DNA of 64,000 bases from an uncultured Aquimarina sp. (GCA_947489685.1 CANLEM010000002.1:558001-622000); one strand, 5' to 3'; numbered from the stretch's first letter, positions 9,416 to 18,600 are shown. Notes: generated by a model not told the origin, from the sequence alone. Numbers and translations are program-made.

Positions 9416-9448
9416 GAAGCCTGCTTAGAATATCATCTAGCAGGCTTC
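9416..9448 (+). terminator. terminator of YHS copy 1
   Basis: GAAGCCTGCT and AGCAGGCTTC form a perfect 10-bp stem with a 13-base loop, followed by ATTTTTT. It is homologous to the hairpin at 10121 with paired, compensated base changes. Confidence 0.88.
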
Positions 9449-9534
9449 ATTTTTTACAATAGGCGATTTGGCTCTTTAACAAGTAAAAAGATCTCTAAAA
9501 TCTACGCAACTATCTAAAAATCTTATAATTATGT

Positions 9535-9542
9535 TAAATTTG
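9535..9542 (+). promoter_or_regulatory. -7 box for YHS copy 2 (candidate)
   Basis: TAAATTTG fits TAnnTTTG. The surrounding bases (GTAATGATT, then a T run) align with the region before copy 1, where the same box reads TAACACCTG and has lost the consensus. There is no -33 TTG. Confidence 0.35.
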
Positions 9543-9597
9543 TAATGATTGGATTTTTTTCCGACTTACTAAATGAGCACATAAGATAACTCATAAA

Positions 9598-10047
9598 ATG
9601 AAAAATAAACTCACTATACTATTTCTGTTTTTTGCTTTCGCATTAAGTGCACAGCAAATAGATTATAATACTGCCAAAAGCTATGTTGCCGAAGGGTATG
9701 ATGTGACAGAATACTTTAATAATAAGGCTGTAAAAGGAGATAGTAAGTTTATTGCAACTCATGATAATGTGATGTATAAATTTGCAACAAAAGCTAATTT
9801 GGAAAAGTTTAATAGCAATCCCAAAAAATTTATACCGCAATACGGAGGATATTGTGCATATGCAGTAGCAGTAAATAGCGAAAAAGTAGATATCAACCCT
9901 AAAACTTTTGAGGTAAGAGACGGAAAACTCTATTTATTTTATAACTCTTGGGGGATAAATACTTTAGACAAATGGATCGAAGAAGATGCTAAAAAATTGC
10001 AAGTAAAAGCAGACGTAAATTGGCAAAAAATAAAAGCAAAAAAATAG
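9598..10047 (+). CDS. YHS domain protein, copy 2
   Basis: 149 residues, tandem paralogue of the protein at 8910. It has a signal peptide ending near ALSAQ, the same YHS-like domain (AEGYDVTEYF, KFATKANLEKF, YGGYCAYAVA), and the same C-terminal half with FEVRDGKLYLFYNSWG. The cysteine of the YGGYC turn is kept, so both copies are probably functional. Because the duplicated unit includes promoter-side sequence and terminator, the two genes are probably transcribed separately and may differ in expression. Function unknown; the family suggests an exported metal- or redox-related role. Confidence 0.85.
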   Translation: MKNKLTILFLFFAFALSAQQIDYNTAKSYVAEGYDVTEYFNNKAVKGDSKFIATHDNVMYKFATKANLEKFNSNPKKFIPQYGGYCAYAVAVNSEKVDINPKTFEVRDGKLYLFYNSWGINTLDKWIEEDAKKLQVKADVNWQKIKAKK

Positions 10048-10120
10048 AAAATACTTTTAATGCAGTTACGTCGAACTGTATTAATTGCTAAGTTTTTTTC
10101 AATAATTGATTGGTTAGTTG

Positions 10121-10157
10121 ACAAAGCCTACTTAGAAAATATTCTGGTAGGCTTTGT
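10121..10157. terminator. terminator of YHS copy 2, probably shared with tyrS
   Basis: ACAAAGCCTACT pairs with GGTAGGCTTTGT (12 bp, one G-T wobble) and a run of seven T residues follows. It lies between the convergent YHS copy 2 and tyrS. It is the diverged counterpart of the 9416 hairpin. Confidence 0.88.
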
Positions 10158-10170
10158 TTTTTTATTGTTT

Positions 10171-11466
10171 TTACACTGCTCTAATCACAAAGTAGTTTTT
10201 CTTTCCTCTTTGTAACAAAACAAATTGATCATTGATCAGATCTTTTTCTGATATCGAAAAACTATCATTTACTTTTTCTTTGTTTACGGATATAGAATTC
10301 TCTTTTAGTGCTCTTCTGGCTTCACCATTTGATTTTAAAAACCCGGTTTGTTCTGCCAATGCTCCAATAATATCAAGCCCTGTGGTTATTGTTCCTTTAG
10401 AAATTTCGGCTTGTGGTACGCCATCAAAAACATCTAAGAATGTAGCTTCATCCAAATCTTTAAGATCTGCAGAAGTTGATTTCCCGAAAAGAATATTTGA
10501 TGCTTTAATAGCATTATCAAGGTCTTCCTGAGAATGTACAATCACCGTAACCTCATCAGCTAGTCTTTTTTGTAAGATTCGCATATGCGGTGCTTCTTTA
10601 TGTTCGGCAATAAGACTTTCAATTTCATCTTTGGTCAAAAACGTGAAAATCTTAATATACTTCTCTGCATCTTCATCACTGGTATTTAACCAATATTGGT
10701 AAAATTTATATGGCGAAGTTCTCTTGGCATCTAACCATACATTTCCTCCTTCAGATTTCCCAAACTTTGAACCATCAGATTTTGTGATTAACGGGCAGGT
10801 AAGTGCATATCCTTTTCCTCCTGCAATCCTCCTGATCAACTCTGTTCCTGTAGTAATATTACCCCATTGATCACTACCTCCCATTTGCAAAGTACACTCA
10901 TGCGCTCTATACAAATGCAAAAAATCATATCCTTGCACCAATTGATAGGTAAACTCTGTAAATGACATCCCTTCGGATGACTCTGAAGAAATTCTATTCT
11001 TTACAGAATCCTTGGCCATCATATAATTTACGGTAATGTGCTTACCTACATCTCTGATAAAATCAAGGAATGAAAACTCTTTCATCCAGTCGTAGTTATT
11101 TACCAAAACTGCTGCATTAGGAGCATCACTCTCAAAATCCAGAAATCTTGCCAATTGCGATTTTATAGCTTCTTGATTGTGGCGTAATGTTTTTTCGTCC
11201 AAAAGATTACGTTCTGCCGATTTACCCGATGGATCTCCGATCATTCCAGTAGCGCCTCCAACCAAAGCAAAAGGCTTATGACCAGCTCTTTGATAATGCG
11301 CCAATAACATAATAGGCACCAGGTTACCAATATGTAATGAATCTGCTGTAGGGTCAAATCCAACATAAGCAGATCTCATTTGCTCCATAAGGTATTCTTC
11401 GGTTCCTGGCATTGCGTCGTGCAACATCCCTCTCCACTGTAATTCTTCTATAAAATTCTTGGCCAT
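10171..11466 (-). CDS. tyrS: tyrosyl-tRNA synthetase
   Basis: 431-residue class I aminoacyl-tRNA synthetase that charges tRNA-Tyr in the cytoplasm. The HIGH-type motif is HIGN at residues 45-48, and the KMSKS-type loop is KFGKS near residue 233, the form usual in bacterial TyrRS. The tyrosine-binding region ([21 protein letters not shown]) is intact, and the C-terminus carries an S4 RNA-binding domain ([19 protein letters not shown]). Length is normal for the TyrS1 type. It is transcribed alone from a TATCTTTG promoter at 11493 and ends at the terminator shared with the YHS gene. Confidence 0.98.
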   Translation of the reverse strand: MAKNFIEELQWRGMLHDAMPGTEEYLMEQMRSAYVGFDPTADSLHIGNLVPIMLLAHYQRAGHKPFALVGGATGMIGDPSGKSAERNLLDEKTLRHNQEAIKSQLARFLDFESDAPNAAVLVNNYDWMKEFSFLDFIRDVGKHITVNYMMAKDSVKNRISSESSEGMSFTEFTYQLVQGYDFLHLYRAHECTLQMGGSDQWGNITTGTELIRRIAGGKGYALTCPLITKSDGSKFGKSEGGNVWLDAKRTSPYKFYQYWLNTSDEDAEKYIKIFTFLTKDEIESLIAEHKEAPHMRILQKRLADEVTVIVHSQEDLDNAIKASNILFGKSTSADLKDLDEATFLDVFDGVPQAEISKGTITTGLDIIGALAEQTGFLKSNGEARRALKENSISVNKEKVNDSFSISEKDLINDQFVLLQRGKKNYFVIRAV

Positions 11467-11492
11467 TTCTGTATCATTCTTTTTAAGAGCGA

Positions 11493-11500
11493 CAAAGATA
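11493..11500 (-). promoter_or_regulatory. -7 box of tyrS
   Basis: The minus strand reads TATCTTTG, an exact TAnnTTTG match, 27 bases before the tyrS start. Confidence 0.55.
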
Positions 11501-11578
11501 AAAATATGGATAATATTACACTATGAATATAAGAGGAATCCTAAATATCCTTACTTTAGTATCGTATAATATACAGCT

Positions 11579-12586
11579 ATGATATTAGTCACAGGAGCAA
11601 CAGGGTTAGTGGGGACACATTTATTAATAAAACTGGTACAGCAAAAAGAACCTATTCGCGCCTTATACCGGTCTGATCGCAAAAAAGCATACGCAAAAAA
11701 AGTGTTTTCGTATTATTTCTCAGAGAGTAATGATCTTTTTGATCAAATTGACTGGGTACAAACAGATATAAACGATATCCCATCACTATCTGCTGCCTTT
11801 GACCAAGTAACAAAGGTATATCACTGTGCTGCCAAAATTAGTTTTAATCCCGCTCATTATAAAAAACTACGTCGGGTAAACATTGGCGGTACCGCTAATA
11901 TTGTAAACTTATGCCTGATACATACTGTAGAAAAACTATGTTATGTAAGTTCAATAGCCACTTTGGGCGAAAGTATTACAGGAAAACCAATTGATGAGAA
12001 TGAAGAATGGAATCCCGAAGTTCCTAATTCGGTATATGCAATTACCAAATACGGGGCAGAAATGGAAGTCTGGAGAGGAGTTCAAGAAGGACTAAATGCA
12101 GTTATTGTAAATCCTGGAATTATAATTGGTCCCGGGTTTTTTGATGGAGGTAGCGGGTTTTTATTTAAAAGAATTAATGCTGGTATGAAATATTATACTA
12201 CCGGGGCATCGGGGTTTGTAGGTGTAACCGACGTAATCCAAATCATGTGTAGCCTTATGAACGGTGATTATACAAACGAAAGATATATTCTGGTAGCAGA
12301 AAATTTAAATTACCAAAATGCTTTTGGTATGATTGCAAAAGGGTTAAAAAAACCGGCTCCTACCAAAAAAGCTTCCCCTTTTATGATGAACATGGCCTAT
12401 TATGTGCAGCAGATAAGCCATACTCTATTTAGAACCAAGCAATCTATATTTAAATCTTCAATACGAAGTGCTTTTTCTATTTCTCATTATAAAAATGAAA
12501 AAATCAAAAAGGAATTAAATTATGAATTTATAGCTATCGAAAAAGCAATTGAAGAAACGGCTACTCTTTTCCTGAAGGGTTTCTAA
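11579..12586 (+). CDS. NAD(P)-dependent epimerase/dehydratase (extended SDR)
   Basis: 335-residue extended short-chain dehydrogenase/reductase. The Rossmann loop TGATGLVG is at residues 5-12, the YxxxK catalytic pair is in YAITK, and the upstream serine is in YVSSIATLG. The substrate domain contains NPGIIIGPG, as in dihydroflavonol-reductase-like and NDP-sugar epimerase-like enzymes. The substrate cannot be deduced. The gene is convergent with the DUF4296 lipoprotein and overlaps it by 26 bases, so both coding ends share DNA on opposite strands. The arrangement SDR/DUF4296/dihydroorotase/DPM synthase is, as I recall, common in flavobacteria. Confidence 0.88.
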   Translation: MILVTGATGLVGTHLLIKLVQQKEPIRALYRSDRKKAYAKKVFSYYFSESNDLFDQIDWVQTDINDIPSLSAAFDQVTKVYHCAAKISFNPAHYKKLRRVNIGGTANIVNLCLIHTVEKLCYVSSIATLGESITGKPIDENEEWNPEVPNSVYAITKYGAEMEVWRGVQEGLNAVIVNPGIIIGPGFFDGGSGFLFKRINAGMKYYTTGASGFVGVTDVIQIMCSLMNGDYTNERYILVAENLNYQNAFGMIAKGLKKPAPTKKASPFMMNMAYYVQQISHTLFRTKQSIFKSSIRSAFSISHYKNEKIKKELNYEFIAIEKAIEETATLFLKGF

Positions 12587-13088
12587 ACCTCTTACTTTTT
12601 GCACGCTCCATTTCAAGTTCCATCTCATTTTCGATTTCGCTTTTTGATCCTTCTAACTCCTCTAATTCCTGAAGTTTTTCTTTATCGCTTAGCGTATCCT
12701 TTACTTTCTTGATCGAATCTTGTATTTTTTTAATAGAGTCTTCTTCTTTTTTGAGCTTCTCATATTTTATTTTTGACTGCTCGATATTATTTTTTACTCT
12801 AGTAAACATTTCGGCATACCGTTCTAATTGATCAGAGTACCAAACATTATTTTCTGCAAAGACAATACTATCGATCCCATATTTTCTAAGAATATAGTTT
12901 TCGGGGTTAATCGCTTTTTCGTCAAAAACCTTTCTGCTAGACATTTTGGCCGCTTGTATAAAAGCTATATCCGTAAGGATATCAACCATCAAATCTTCTT
13001 CTAACATTACTTTTGGCTCTGCAGGTTTTTCGATGCTTTGACACGCAAAGAAAAACAAAACTGCAATACTGTATAGTACAACTCTCAT
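12561..13088 (-). CDS. DUF4296 lipoprotein
   Basis: 175 residues. The signal peptide ends in FFFAC with the lipidated Cys at 16. A DUF4296 region follows (LVDILTDIAFIQAAK, YGIDSIVFAENNVWYS), and a long charged coiled coil (residues 110-170, repeating Lys/Glu/Asp heptads) closes the protein. DUF4296 proteins are Bacteroidota envelope lipoproteins of unknown role. Its ATG overlaps the dihydroorotase stop (TAATG), so translation is probably coupled. The 3' end overlaps the convergent SDR gene by 26 bases. Confidence 0.85.
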   Translation of the reverse strand: MRVVLYSIAVLFFFACQSIEKPAEPKVMLEEDLMVDILTDIAFIQAAKMSSRKVFDEKAINPENYILRKYGIDSIVFAENNVWYSDQLERYAEMFTRVKNNIEQSKIKYEKLKKEEDSIKKIQDSIKKVKDTLSDKEKLQELEELEGSKSEIENEMELEMERAKSKRFRNPSGKE

Positions 13089-14434
13089 TATCTTGTAAAA
13101 GTTAATCTACGTGCATTTTTAACATCATAGAATTTAAAATTCTTATACACCAAACTACCATTAACAAAGGTATGCGTGATTCTTGATTTAAATGTTGTCC
13201 CTTCAAAAGGAGACCAACCACATTTATACGCAATGTTATCCTTATTCACCGTCCAGGGCGCATTAATATCTACCAATACCGCATCTGCAAAATATCCTTC
13301 TTTTATATATCCTCTTTTTTCTACCTGAAATAAAATAGCTGGGTTATGACACATTTTTTCGACAATCTTTTCTATACTAATTTTGCCTTGGTGATAAAAC
13401 TCTAGCATCGCTGGTAAGGCATGCTGAACTAATGGCCCACCAGAAGGAGCTTTGGTATATACATTATCTTTTTCTTCGGCAGTATGTGGCGCATGATCAG
13501 TAGCAATCACATCTAATTTATCATCTAACAATGCCTGAAACAATGCTTCTCTATCCTTAGCCGTTTTTACGGCTGGATTCCATTTAATCAAAGTTCCCTT
13601 TTCTTTATAATCCTTATCCGAAAACCATAAATGATGAATACAAACTTCGGCTGTGATTTTTTTATCTTTTAAAGGGATTTTATTCGTAAAAAGCGATAAC
13701 TCTTTTGCCGTAGACAAATGAAATACGTGCAATCTAGCTCCTGTTTTTTTTGCCAATTCAACTGCTTTTGATGATGACAAATAACAAGCTTCTTCACTTC
13801 TTATAATAGGGTGTAATTCTATCGGGATATCATCCCCATATTCTTCAACATATTTGGCAGTGTTTTCTCTGATCGTTTGCTCATCTTCGCAATGTACTGC
13901 AATCAATAAGTTGGTAGAAGCAAATATTTTTTCGAGCACCTCGGGGTTATCCACCAACATATTTCCGGTGGATGATCCCAAAAACAATTTAAGTGCAGCA
14001 ACTTTTTTAGGGTCAACCTTTAAGATTTCTTCAAGGTTATCGTTCGTGCCTCCAAACATAAAAGAATAATTGGCATAACTGGTTTTTGCAGCAATCTCAA
14101 ATTTTTCTTCTAGTTTTTCTACAGTTGTACTTTGCGGTACCGTATTGGGCATTTCTATAAAAGAGGTAATCCCTCCTGATAAAGCGGCTCTAGACTCTGT
14201 AGCAATGGTTGCTTTATGCGTTAATCCAGGTTCTCTAAAATGCACTTGATCATCTATCACTCCTGGCAAAAGGTATTTGCCTTCGGCATCAAAAATGTGA
14301 ACGTCTGGAGATTTTGCACTTATCTGCGGCGCAATTTCTTTAAAAATTCCGTTTTCAATATACACATCTGCATTAAAAATTTCTCCTTCATTAACGATGT
14401 TGGCGTTTTTAATAAGCACACTATCCATGATCAT
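13088..14434 (-). CDS. pyrC: dihydroorotase
   Basis: 448-residue amidohydrolase of pyrimidine synthesis, closing carbamoyl-aspartate to dihydroorotate. Visible sites are DDQVHFREPG (residues 61-70), the lysine in AALKLFLGSS, VHCEDEQT, HVFHLSTAKE and ATDHAPHT, which together give the metal-binding set. In most dihydroorotases the first motif is DxHxH; here the first His is Gln63. The other ligands are intact, so I regard the enzyme as active and the change as lineage-specific. The start overlaps the DPM-synthase stop by four bases (ATGA). A second ATG two codons later (MDSV) is equally possible. The operon order is DPM synthase, pyrC, DUF4296. Confidence 0.93.
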   Translation of the reverse strand: MIMDSVLIKNANIVNEGEIFNADVYIENGIFKEIAPQISAKSPDVHIFDAEGKYLLPGVIDDQVHFREPGLTHKATIATESRAALSGGITSFIEMPNTVPQSTTVEKLEEKFEIAAKTSYANYSFMFGGTNDNLEEILKVDPKKVAALKLFLGSSTGNMLVDNPEVLEKIFASTNLLIAVHCEDEQTIRENTAKYVEEYGDDIPIELHPIIRSEEACYLSSSKAVELAKKTGARLHVFHLSTAKELSLFTNKIPLKDKKITAEVCIHHLWFSDKDYKEKGTLIKWNPAVKTAKDREALFQALLDDKLDVIATDHAPHTAEEKDNVYTKAPSGGPLVQHALPAMLEFYHQGKISIEKIVEKMCHNPAILFQVEKRGYIKEGYFADAVLVDINAPWTVNKDNIAYKCGWSPFEGTTFKSRITHTFVNGSLVYKNFKFYDVKNARRLTFTR

Positions 14435-15162
14435 ATCTCGTAACGATTAAATAAGCTTTTAAATTTCATTTTTATTACTCCAAAAACGGCTTCAGAAATA
14501 ATTCCTTTACTCATTTTCGAATTTCCTCTGGTTCTATCTGTAAATACAACCGGGACTTCTTTTATTTTAAATTTCAGTAAATAGGCCTTAAATTTCATCT
14601 CAATCTGAAACGCATATCCAACAAACTTAATTTTATCCAAATTGATTTTCTCTAATACCTCTCTTTTATAACAGATAAATCCGGCAGTTGTGTCATGAAT
14701 ATCCATTCCGGTAACAAAACGAACGTATTTTGAAGCCAACCAAGACATCATTACTCTACTCATTGGCCAGTTAACTACATTTACTCCTGTTACATACCTA
14801 GAACCAATTGCTACCTGCGATGTTCCTTTTGCACAGGCATTATACAATCGGATAAGATCATTGGGGTTATGAGAAAAATCAGCATCCATCTCGAATACAT
14901 ACTCGTATTGTCGTTCTAACGCCCATTTGAAACCCGAAATATACGCTGTTCCCAAACCTAGTTTACCTTTCCTTTTTACTAAAAACAAACTTTCGGGATA
15001 TACCAATTGTAACTTCTCTACTTCAGAAGCTGTTCCATCTGGAGAATTATCATCTACAATAAGAATATGAAAATCCCTTTGCAGCGAAAACACATTCTTA
15101 ATGATACGTTCTACATTTTCAATCTCATTATAGGTTGGAATTATGACTAAGGCGTCTACCAT
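14431..15162 (-). CDS. polyprenol monophosphomannose synthase (DPM1-like)
   Basis: 243-residue family 2 glycosyltransferase that moves a sugar (mannose in characterised members) from its GDP form to a polyprenyl phosphate on the inner face of the membrane. The N-terminal IPTYNEIENVERII, LIVDDNSPDGT and the metal-binding EMDADFSHNP are the DPM1 hallmarks. There is no C-terminal membrane domain, so it is the short soluble type. The donated sugar probably supports lipoprotein or surface glycosylation, which is inference. It is the first gene of an operon with pyrC and DUF4296 and has a promoter at 15180. Confidence 0.93.
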   Translation of the reverse strand: MVDALVIIPTYNEIENVERIIKNVFSLQRDFHILIVDDNSPDGTASEVEKLQLVYPESLFLVKRKGKLGLGTAYISGFKWALERQYEYVFEMDADFSHNPNDLIRLYNACAKGTSQVAIGSRYVTGVNVVNWPMSRVMMSWLASKYVRFVTGMDIHDTTAGFICYKREVLEKINLDKIKFVGYAFQIEMKFKAYLLKFKIKEVPVVFTDRTRGNSKMSKGIISEAVFGVIKMKFKSLFNRYEI

Positions 15163-15179
15163 CTGGGCTATTTTTCACG

Positions 15180-15187
15180 CAAATATA
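15180..15187 (-). promoter_or_regulatory. -7 box of the DPM-synthase/pyrC operon
   Basis: The minus strand reads TATATTTG (TAnnTTTG), 17 bases before the start at 15162, so the leader would be short. Confidence 0.5.
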
Positions 15188-15351
15188 ACTAAATAATCAT
15201 ACCTATTATAAAATGAAATGAGAGGAAAGTAGCATCTCATATTTTTCATTTCATTATGCCTCAATTTCTAAATATTTAGATGGATCAACATAACAATAAC
15301 TAATTAAACAAACTAGATTTTATACAGAGATGGTATTATCTGGTCATTTTT

Positions 15352-15383
15352 TTGTTTTTATACGGTAATTGATTGTAATTTTG
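15352..15383 (+). promoter_or_regulatory. full -33/-7 promoter before the DUF4271 gene
   Basis: TTG at 15352-15354 and TAATTTTG at 15376-15383 are 21 bases apart, inside the 17-23 window of Bacteroidota promoters. The ATG at 15396 is only 12 bases after the -7 box, so the transcript would have a very short leader. Confidence 0.55.
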
Positions 15384-15395
15384 TAGTTACGTTTT

Positions 15396-16049
15396 ATGGA
15401 ATTTATTACACGAGAAATAGTATCTAATAATTGGCTTACCATTATACTTCTAGTATGTTTAAGCTTACTTGTTATCGCAAAAGGAATAAATACCCTACGA
15501 TTTGCTGATTTTATAACTCTTTTTAGCAACAATAAATATATTATTGCTTACCAAAAACCTAATAGACTCTCTACATCATTCAATAGTATTTTATTGGTAT
15601 TTCAGGTTGTATCAGTATCTCTTTTTATATACTTATGTTTTGATGTTTTTGAATGGCAAACTGCCGCTTTTGACATCAATCTATATTTTAAAATTGCCAT
15701 TATATATACGGTTATAGTGGTATGTAAATTATTAATTGAAAAAATTGTCGGCACCATTTTTTCAATAGACGTTATTATAGACGAGTATCTGTTCTATAAA
15801 GTTTCTTATCGCAATTTTATGGGAGTAATTCTGTTGCCCATAAATATTATATTCATATATGCCTTACAACCCTCTGGTATTCTTTTTATTATTTTATTAG
15901 GAATCTTGATCATTCTAAACTTAATTATACTTATTTCTTTTTATAAGAAAAATGAAAATATCATTTTAAACAATATATTTTATTTTATTTTGTATCTTTG
16001 CGCACTTGAAATCGCGCCTTATTTTATACTATATAAGCTCATAGGTTAG
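15396..16049 (+). CDS. DUF4271 membrane protein
   Basis: 217 residues with about five or six transmembrane helices and few charged residues, matching DUF4271 in size, topology and place: in flavobacteria this family sits directly before the uroporphyrinogen-III synthase gene, as here. Function is unknown; the conserved pairing hints at a role linked to tetrapyrrole metabolism or simply a conserved transcript. A full promoter precedes it. A TATCTTTG element inside its last codons may start a separate hemD transcript. Confidence 0.8.
   Translation: MEFITREIVSNNWLTIILLVCLSLLVIAKGINTLRFADFITLFSNNKYIIAYQKPNRLSTSFNSILLVFQVVSVSLFIYLCFDVFEWQTAAFDINLYFKIAIIYTVIVVCKLLIEKIVGTIFSIDVIIDEYLFYKVSYRNFMGVILLPINIIFIYALQPSGILFIILLGILIILNLIILISFYKKNENIILNNIFYFILYLCALEIAPYFILYKLIG
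15983..15990 (+). promoter_or_regulatory. internal -7 box before hemD (candidate)
   Basis: TATCTTTG, an exact TAnnTTTG match followed by CGC, lies inside the DUF4271 coding region, 88 bases before hemD. It could give hemD its own transcript. Confidence 0.4.
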
Positions 16050-16078
16050 ATAGCTAGGAACGTAAGAAAAGAATATAT

Positions 16079-16825
16079 ATGAAAGTGAAAACAATTTTGG
16101 TCTCGCAACCGGAGCCTAAAGTAGAAAATTCACCTTATTTTGATCTAGAAGAAAGGGAAAAAGTGAAAATTGATTTTATCCCATTCATTCATGTAGAAGG
16201 AGTTGATGCAAAGGAAGTAAGGTTACAAAAAGTGGATTTATCGCAGTACACTGCAATTATTCTTACTAGTCGTAATTCTGTCGATCATTTTTTTAGAATT
16301 GCAGAAGAAATGCGATTCAAGGTGCCAGATACTTTGAAATATTTTTGTCAAAGTGAAGCTGTGGCGTATTATCTACAAAAATATGTAGTTTATCGCAAAC
16401 GAAAGATTTATGTAGGTAAACGTACTTTCCAGGAGTTATCTCCATTAATAAAAAAGTATAAGAACGAGAAATTCTTATTACCATCATCAGATAAATTAAA
16501 GCCCGAAATCCCAAACACATTAGATAACTTAAAAGTAGATTGGAAACAAGCAGTTTTTTATAAAACTGTAGTAAGTGATTTATCTGATCTTAGAGATGTG
16601 TTTTATGACATATTGGTTTTCTTTAGTCCTTCAGGAATAAAGTCATTATTCGAGAATTTTCCTGATTTTAAGCAAAACGATACTCGTATAGCTGTTTTTG
16701 GAAACTCGACAGTAAAGGCTGCCGAAGAGCATAATCTTGTTGTTAATATACAAGCACCTACTCCAGAAACGCCATCAATGACCATGGCACTTCAGAAATA
16801 CATAAAAGAAGCAAACAAAAAGTAA
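16079..16825 (+). CDS. hemD: uroporphyrinogen-III synthase
   Basis: 248-residue HemD family protein, which closes hydroxymethylbilane with inversion of ring D to give uroporphyrinogen III, the precursor of heme and other tetrapyrroles. HemD is poorly conserved. The recognisable parts are the N-terminal ILVSQPEP, the TAIILTSRNSVDHFF segment, YVGKRTFQEL, and the second-domain LVFFSPSGIKSLFENFP and IAVFGNSTVKAAEE. The size and two-domain layout fit. It follows DUF4271 by 29 bases and ends at a bidirectional terminator shared with pckA. Confidence 0.9.
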   Translation: MKVKTILVSQPEPKVENSPYFDLEEREKVKIDFIPFIHVEGVDAKEVRLQKVDLSQYTAIILTSRNSVDHFFRIAEEMRFKVPDTLKYFCQSEAVAYYLQKYVVYRKRKIYVGKRTFQELSPLIKKYKNEKFLLPSSDKLKPEIPNTLDNLKVDWKQAVFYKTVVSDLSDLRDVFYDILVFFSPSGIKSLFENFPDFKQNDTRIAVFGNSTVKAAEEHNLVVNIQAPTPETPSMTMALQKYIKEANKK

Positions 16826-16865
16826 TATCTGACTCGGTTTTAATCAGCTATTACTAATGTGATAT

Positions 16866-16900
16866 AAAAAAAGTCCCGAAATAAATTTCGGGACTTTTTT
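16866..16900. terminator. bidirectional terminator between hemD and pckA
   Basis: GTCCCGAA and TTCGGGAC, extended by A/T pairs, form a stem of more than 12 bp with A and T runs on both sides, serving two convergent genes. Confidence 0.92.
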
Positions 16901-16919
16901 ATGTATATATGTGTTTTAT

Positions 16920-18536
16920 CTAGAATCCGTAACGTTGGGGTCCTCCTCTTCGGATTTCCTCGTTAGCATAGGATTCAAACTTTTTAAAGTTCTCTCTAAA
17001 TGCATTAGTTAACTTAAATGCTGTTGAGTAATATGCCTCATCATCATTCCAAGTTGCTCTAGGACTTAATACACTATCTGGAACACCAGGACACTGTCTT
17101 GGCTGTGCTACTCCAAATACAGAATGGATATGGTAATTATCATAAGAATACAATCCTAAATCACCATTTAATACCGCTTGGATCATTGCTCTGGTATACT
17201 TTAACTTAATTCGTGTTCCCACTCCATAAGGTCCACCAGTCCAACCAGTATTAACCAGCCATACATTTACACCCGTATCTTTCATTTTTTTAATTAACAT
17301 CTCTGCATACTCTGCAGGGTGTAATGGCATAAAAGGAGCTCCAAAACAAGCCGAAAACGACGGTTGTGGTTCTACAACACCCGCTTCTGTACCTGCAACC
17401 TTGGCTGTATATCCTGATATAAAGTGATATGCCGCTTGACTTGGTGTAAGCTTAGAGATTGGAGGCATTACTCCAAACGCATCGGCAGTTAAAAAGAAAA
17501 TATTCTTAGGATTTTTACCTATAGACGGCTCCTTGATATTTTCGATATGATGAATAGGGTAACTAACCCTAGTATTTTGAGTGATCGATGTATCAGCAAA
17601 ATTTACTGTATCATCATCATTAAGAATTACATTTTCGAGGATTGCACCTTTTTTGATTGCACCATATATTTCTGGCTCTTTTTCTGCAGATAAGTCAATT
17701 ACCTTTGCGTAGCAACCTCCTTCAAAATTGAATATGGTATTTTCTTTGGTCCAACCATGTTCATCATCTCCAATCAATTTACGATTTGGATCTGTTGACA
17801 ACGTCGTTTTACCTGTTCCCGAAAGTCCGAAAAATATCGCGGTATCTCCTTCTTCTCCAACATTGGCAGAACAGTGCATTGGAAAACAATCACGTTGCAC
17901 CGGAAGAATAAAGTTTAATGCAGAAAAGATTCCTTTTTTGATTTCTCCTGTATATCCTGTACCCCCGATAAGCGCTATTTTTCTATCAAAATTTAAAATA
18001 GCAAAATTATGCTGTCGAGTACCGTCTTCTTTAGGATCTGCCATAAAACCTGGCGCATTAACCACTGTCCACTCTGGATCAAAGTTTTTCAACTCCTCGT
18101 TAGTAGGTCTCAAAAACATATTATATGCAAACATGTTTGACCAAGGATATTCATTGATCACTCTGATATTCAACCTATATTCGGGATCGGAACAAGCATA
18201 ACTATCACGCACAAAGATTTCTTTTCCAGAAAGATACTTTGTTACCTTATCGTAAAGTTTATCAAAAGCAGCCGAATCGAAGGGGATATTAATATCTCCC
18301 CACCATATCTTATCTTTGGTGATATCGTCTTTAACAATAAAGCGATCCATTGGTGAGCGACCTGTAAACTCTCCTGTGTTGATAGCAATTGCTCCTGATT
18401 TTGTTATTTTCCCTTGGCCTTTTTGCACTGCCTCATTCTCGAGATCTTCTGGAGATAATTGGTAGCGCATTGTAGCATTTTCAATACCGTAATGCTTTAA
18501 CGAAAACGTTTTCGTAGTTGGATACAGTGATTCCAT
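16920..18536 (-). CDS. pckA: phosphoenolpyruvate carboxykinase (ATP)
   Basis: 538 residues from the chosen start. It makes phosphoenolpyruvate from oxaloacetate and ATP, the entry to gluconeogenesis, and in some anaerobes works in reverse. The P-loop GLSGTGKTTLS, the metal-site GDDEHGW, the GYTAKVAGTE segment and NTGWTGGPYG are all present and normal. An in-frame ATG at 18569 would add 11 residues, but it falls inside the predicted -7 box at 18567, so MESLYP at 18536 is preferred. A perfect 16-base palindrome lies within codons 8-13 (18500-18515). It is probably monocistronic. Confidence 0.97.
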   Translation of the reverse strand: MESLYPTTKTFSLKHYGIENATMRYQLSPEDLENEAVQKGQGKITKSGAIAINTGEFTGRSPMDRFIVKDDITKDKIWWGDINIPFDSAAFDKLYDKVTKYLSGKEIFVRDSYACSDPEYRLNIRVINEYPWSNMFAYNMFLRPTNEELKNFDPEWTVVNAPGFMADPKEDGTRQHNFAILNFDRKIALIGGTGYTGEIKKGIFSALNFILPVQRDCFPMHCSANVGEEGDTAIFFGLSGTGKTTLSTDPNRKLIGDDEHGWTKENTIFNFEGGCYAKVIDLSAEKEPEIYGAIKKGAILENVILNDDDTVNFADTSITQNTRVSYPIHHIENIKEPSIGKNPKNIFFLTADAFGVMPPISKLTPSQAAYHFISGYTAKVAGTEAGVVEPQPSFSACFGAPFMPLHPAEYAEMLIKKMKDTGVNVWLVNTGWTGGPYGVGTRIKLKYTRAMIQAVLNGDLGLYSYDNYHIHSVFGVAQPRQCPGVPDSVLSPRATWNDDEAYYSTAFKLTNAFRENFKKFESYANEEIRRGGPQRYGF

Positions 18537-18566
18537 AAATAATATGTTGTGTATGTTATGTACGTG

Positions 18567-18600
18567 CAAAATTATAAATAATAATTACACCAACCACCAA
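18567..18600 (-). promoter_or_regulatory. promoter of pckA
   Basis: On the minus strand TTG (18598-18600) and TAATTTTG (18567-18574) are 23 bases apart, matching TTG-N17-23-TAnnTTTG. This supports translation from 18536 rather than 18569. Confidence 0.55.

Noticed and set aside
18500-18515. Perfect 16-base palindrome ACGAAAACGTTTTCGT in the pckA 5' coding region, like a LacI-type operator
   Set aside because: About one such palindrome is expected by chance in 64 kb, and it is explained by codons; worth listing as a feature only if conserved.
18537-18569. Upstream ATG for pckA adding 11 residues
   Set aside because: It falls in the TAATTTTG promoter box; homologues begin near the later ATG.
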